Shown here: one piece after another, positions 60,113 through 64,000 of the stretch
How positions within the stretch are numbered: position 1 is the first letter of the stretch
Layout: every line of letters begins with the position of its first letter
Assembly (NCBI RefSeq): GCF_018873765.1
Contig: NC_057916.1
Span: 32,215,501 to 32,279,500 of the forward strand
Length of the DNA stretch: 64,000 nucleotides
Direction: 5' to 3'
From: Telopea speciosissima
Lineage: Eukaryota > Streptophyta > Magnoliopsida > Proteales > Proteaceae
Position numbers and translations under genes: made by a program
The notes under the pieces: model-generated
Seen by the model: only the letters and a program-made list of their open reading frames with translations
Told to the model about the DNA's origin: nothing
The model's database searches: none

Positions 60113-62288
60113 TGAATTGGCTCCAGCAGATTGCTTTACACTTGCTTTCATACTTGTCATAAATACTTCTGTTTTGCTTTATTAGGTCCAATTAGTTTTG
60201 TTTTTCTTTAACAGTTGAGGGGGTTTTTTTTTTTTTTTTTTTTTTTGGGGGGGGGGTGGGGGAGAGGGTGAGATCTAGGAAGAAAAAAGATTTCCATGCT
60301 TTACCTAATTCCAGGTTGACCTGGGTGTCGCACTTGTTTTTCATATGTGAAGAAACAATAAAATAGATCCCAGCACAGACAGAGGAAGGGCAATTCTAGT
60401 TGACACCATTTTGGTTGGCCCCAAATTGCCAAGTGGCAAACATGAGTGTGTCTATGTAATGGGTAGGGCACAGCAGACCTATCTCTCCCCCATCAAATTT
60501 CAGCCCGAAGAAAGCGATGGAAGTGCCTAAAAAATTCGCAAACATGCCATTTCATTTTTGTAATTTTATGAAATTTTACATTGCCCTTTCCAGATAGACC
60601 CTGTAGTAGCAGGAGCTTCATGCACTGGGACACCCTTTTTGTGACACTTTTTACGTATTGACTTTTCAACCATTTCCATTTACTGTTTCGAACTGGAATT
60701 TGGTCTATTTGGTCTATGAGATGGTATGAGGTCCTCTTAGCATGTGGAGCCATAATGTGTGTCATTTGGCAAGAAATTGTGATAATGGTGCCAAGCTAAA
60801 TAATGCCAATGATGGTGTTGATAAGATTTTCTTTTTCTTTATGTACGTTAATAATGTAATGTTGTCTTGGATAGTCATGGGATGATAATGTTGATATTTT
60901 GAACGATGGAATGATAGTGTGTCTTATCTTAAACAGATCAATGCAGTGCAAGTTCTCTTTTGTGTGTAAATTTGTGAATGTGTGAGCTTAAGGTTATAAT
61001 AACCCTGAAGTTTGGAATTAGATGTGAAACTCCAATAATGATGAATGATGATGAGTGTATCTTCTACATTTACATTGATTGTAAGTCTCAAATTTTGGAG
61101 CATTGGTGTCTAATACATGACTATAATTTAAACCCTAACTTCACTAGCTACATTGGTGTTAAATTTTGTAATTATCTTTGTTAATTGTACTCGTATGAAT
61201 CTCGCTGTTGGATGGATGATCAGGTATTTAATCTAGAGAACAAGCTTTTGCTGGGTTATCCTAGTGGTCCTGAAAAACTGATCCTTCTGTTTAAGGCAGT
61301 TTTGACTGCTCAACAGCATAGAAATGGTGGATCTTTCTCTGTTGGGGAAGAAATCCTCAGCCGACATGTCTGGTTGTTGTTAGCATTGCACAGATGTTTG
61401 GTTCTAGTGGTAACCTGTTTGGGACTTTGGGGGCATGAATGCATGTAATTGGGGTCAATCTGTTTTTGACAAAGTTTTCTTCAGCCACCATCCTAGCAGG
61501 GTTCACAAAACCCCTATAGGGTTTTACTAGTGTGTTCCCAAAATACCCCCCTGGCCCTGGAAATACTCATTCGTGTCCATCCTTCAGTCCGCAGCTGAAG
61601 GAAAACTTAGCACATCTAATTTAGTCCAATTTCAGAGCAGTTTTGAAGAAAGCTTTCCAAGTTTGAGTCTCGGTCCCCAAGTACTTATTATTGGAAGTGT
61701 GTCTATCAAATTTAATAATTAAATTAGATTGAAGGGTTTTATGCTCGGCGGTGCATGATACACGGCCTTGCACACAACCATCCTCATCCGATAGTTGTGT
61801 GCATGGTCATGCACCATGCACAACCGTGCACAAAACCTCTCCCCATTAAATTATTTGATTATATTAATTTTGGTCAAGAGATCGCTATCTGTTCATGTAG
61901 CGCCTCCACCAGCACTAGAGCCCTTAAAAGTCTGTGCATGAGCATTTGATTGAATGAGATTTTTTAATTCATCGCGTGTTGAGTTGTAATTTCGCACGGT
62001 CCTATGTTTAAGTGTAGGAACCACGTGGCCGGTTAGCGTTCTTTTTCCCATTATATTTATTATGCATTATTTGATTATATTATTATGTTTGGTATTAGTG
62101 TGCTATGGTTGTCGTTGGGTTTTCACCTAAACATGGTCACTATTATGGACAGAATTGAACTTCCGTTCATACGGTTGTCACATTGTGCGTTCTCGTAAAT
62201 GATGATTTTAAAATATAATTGTAATTGGATCACTTGAAAATCTTGAATGAAATACTGTCGGATGTGTAACTAACAAGATTCTCATATG
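60113..62288. other. WRKY 3' flank and intergenic DNA, nothing recognised
   Basis: A poly-T run followed by G11 lies at 60224-60256. A GC-richer inverted repeat with GCACACAAC/GTTGTGTGC lies at about 61750-61840, possibly a small MITE without clear ends. The open frames at 60978-61448 match no family I know. Confidence 0.5.
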
Positions 62289-62386
62289 TAACTTATGATT
62301 GGTCTCATGATCTGAGGGGTCCTCTATCGTAATATGTTAACTTATGATTGGTCTCATGATCTGAGGGGCCCTTTATCGTAATACAT
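62289..62386 (+). repeat. Tandem duplication of a 49-bp unit
   Basis: Two head-to-tail copies (62289-62337 and 62338-62386) start TAACTTATGATTGGTCTCAT and differ at a few positions. No coding is seen. Confidence 0.9.
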
Positions 62387-62939
62387 TATGGGTTTTGGTG
62401 TACCAAGTACCAACGGTTAATGCGTCTCGGACTTTATATCTTTGTGGTGTCGAATTGTGTACAAAAGAGATGCTCAATACAAAATTCATTTCCTACATGA
62501 TCGGAAAAATTCTAGATCCAATGGTATGGTTTTATAAATAATTTATACAAGTTTTTAAATTTATTAACTATTATTAATAATTATTGTTTAAATGCCTTTA
62601 AAATAACTTTTATGGTCCAATCAACAGTATATAAATTTGAGGGTGTGTCATAGTGTAACCTTCTACCATTGTGATCAAATGGTCACAGGTTCGTATCTGA
62701 AAACAGCCTCTTTGCAAAAATAGAGTGGTAAAGATATGTACATTATGACTTTCCCCAAACCCCACACAGCGGGGGAGCCTCGTGCACTGGATGCACCATT
62801 TTTAATCAACAGTATATAGATTCTATGTCGGAATTGCAACAGTCTTATCTCGATATTGTATTGTCTTGAGAGAAATAAAAGTTATTTTTACTTTTGATGT
62901 ACATATTAATAAATATATTTAATTGGAAATATATTATAC

Positions 62940-63240
62940 TAAAGATAGATATCCCGCGGAGCTCTACGCTCTTAGGCAACCGACCGACCCTCCATTCTCT
63001 ATAACTTTAGCTTTCGTCAATCCCTCAGAAGTCAGAATACAATATTGGTTTGGACGTGCCCTTTCCTTTCTCATGCCGATCAGGGTCCCTACATGGCCTG
63101 ACGCAAATGTAGCCCTGCTTCTTGCAAAAGAAAACCTTTTCGACTATTGCTCTTGCTTTGACGGGTCTTACATCTTCCCTATTTTTCTAAGATTGTGAGA
63201 GAGATCTCTCCTTCCTGAATTCATCGGCAAGGATTGCAAT
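62940..63240. other. Possible organelle-derived (mitochondrial-like) patch
   Basis: This stretch is less AT-rich than its flanks, with words such as CCCGCGGAGCTCTACGCTC and CTCATGCCGATCAGGGTCCC that look like plant mitochondrial DNA. I recognise no mitochondrial gene in it. The call rests on composition and style only. Confidence 0.25.
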
Positions 63241-63484
63241 AGTATTTGTTATAGAAGTTTCCCTACATGGTTGCGTAGAGGAAGAGCTAAGTTTTTAAAG
63301 CAGTACTACACATATAGTATTCAAAATAACTGTTCTCACTTTCCACTCGTTGGAAAATTTTGATAGTATTCTAGACCAATACAAGGATTAATTATAGGAA
63401 ATTAATCGCATTATAATTCAATTTTTCGCTCTGGTTTTTTAACATGTTCCAACACTTATTTTTTAAGTCCGTGTCTTCTGCTGG

Positions 63485-63632
63485 GATTGAGCTCGTCTCC
63501 AGGGAGCATCCAGTCGTTGGGCTGTACCTCACACATCCCTAGGTATGCGGTGAGATGTGTGCAGCACAACCCCACCTTTGGATGCCCCTTGGGCGTGCCC
63601 TGGGGGCTGAGCTCTCTGGAGAGGAGCCGGAT
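63485..63632. mobile_element. Inverted repeat related to the 41581 MITE
   Basis: Inner arms carry CACACATC/GATGTGTG and CATCCAGTCG/TTTGGATGCC; outer words are GAGCTC with CTCCAGG and TCTGGAGAG. No target duplication was found. The remaining 63633-64000 shows nothing recognisable. Confidence 0.45.
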
Positions 63633-64000
63633 CCCTTCTGTTGAGTGGCATTTATTCTCAGTGGTTTGAGAACTGTTTAATTTTGGATATCCTTTGAATT
63701 CTACCGTTAAAAACATGAAAAAGATTTTGGAAGAAGATGGTGGGAGACCAAAATAGACTATATATTCGGTGAGTATGATATATTCTTACATTTTGGTTTT
63801 GGAGGTATATGCTTGGGCTCCCCCAATTCAAGTTAGAGAATGAAATATGAGAAACGGTGGAATTTTATGGGCTTAGCATTCCCTTTGAATTATAGCTGGA
63901 TTTGGTTGGTGTAGGGGGGAAAGCTTGGAATTGACTGTTTCATGCTTTTTGGTTTGGACAATTGTTTTCCTCTATGGTTTATGAAGCCTTACTTAACAAG

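Noticed and set aside
61185-61448. 87-codon frame downstream of the WRKY gene
   Set aside because: No family is recognised and no splice or promoter context supports it; the length is possible by chance.
1-64000. CRISPR arrays, operons, bacterial or phage systems
   Set aside because: There are no spaced direct repeats of that kind; gene structure is clearly plant nuclear.

Overview
This window is nuclear DNA of a flowering plant. Genes are sparse and split by GT-AG introns, intergenic DNA is AT-rich, and plant LTR elements, RTE-type LINEs and hAT- and Mutator-like miniature elements are common. The three protein genes match plant families: a bHLH92-like factor, SRP9, and a group IId WRKY. 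A nuclear-type tRNA-Phe(GAA) is also present. I cannot name the species. The 11.9-kb SRP9 intron fits a lineage with large, transposon-filled introns.

Layout. 1-4761: right-hand part of an old, broken Ty1/copia element ending in its 3' LTR. 5732-7046: three-exon bHLH92-like gene with a G-box about 200 bp upstream. 8.7-11.1 kb: a hAT-like remnant, a foldback MITE and a 923-bp hAT element. 11.1-12.7 kb: two leader-like stretches that could be the 5' UTR exon of SRP9. 13.45-18.92 kb: a nest in which a deleted Ty3/gypsy element carries a LINE plus a solo-LTR-like block in its body and a 1.9-kb solo LTR in its 3' LTR. 19496-32031: SRP9, four coding exons for 103 residues. Its third intron holds a hAT element, gypsy scraps, a LINE interrupted by a young non-autonomous LTR element, a copia 5' end, a 290-bp TRIM and a long hairpin. 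33.7-47.3 kb: an old tandem duplication without recognisable protein genes; copy 1 carries tRNA-Phe and copy 2 carries two later hAT MITEs whose empty sites survive in copy 1. 47.3-56.3 kb: AT-rich intergenic DNA with hAT elements and small tandem duplications. 57454-59393: WRKY39/74-like gene with W-boxes and a G-box upstream. 59.9-64 kb: a MITE, small repeats and a possible organelle-derived patch.

The two transcription factors belong to families often linked to stress responses; SRP9 is a housekeeping part of the signal recognition particle. Nothing suggests that the genes act together. I found no new enzymatic or defence system. The most informative content is the record of transposition: exact target duplications on many elements, nested insertions that give an order of events, paralogous empty sites, and hairpins that known element ends do not explain.
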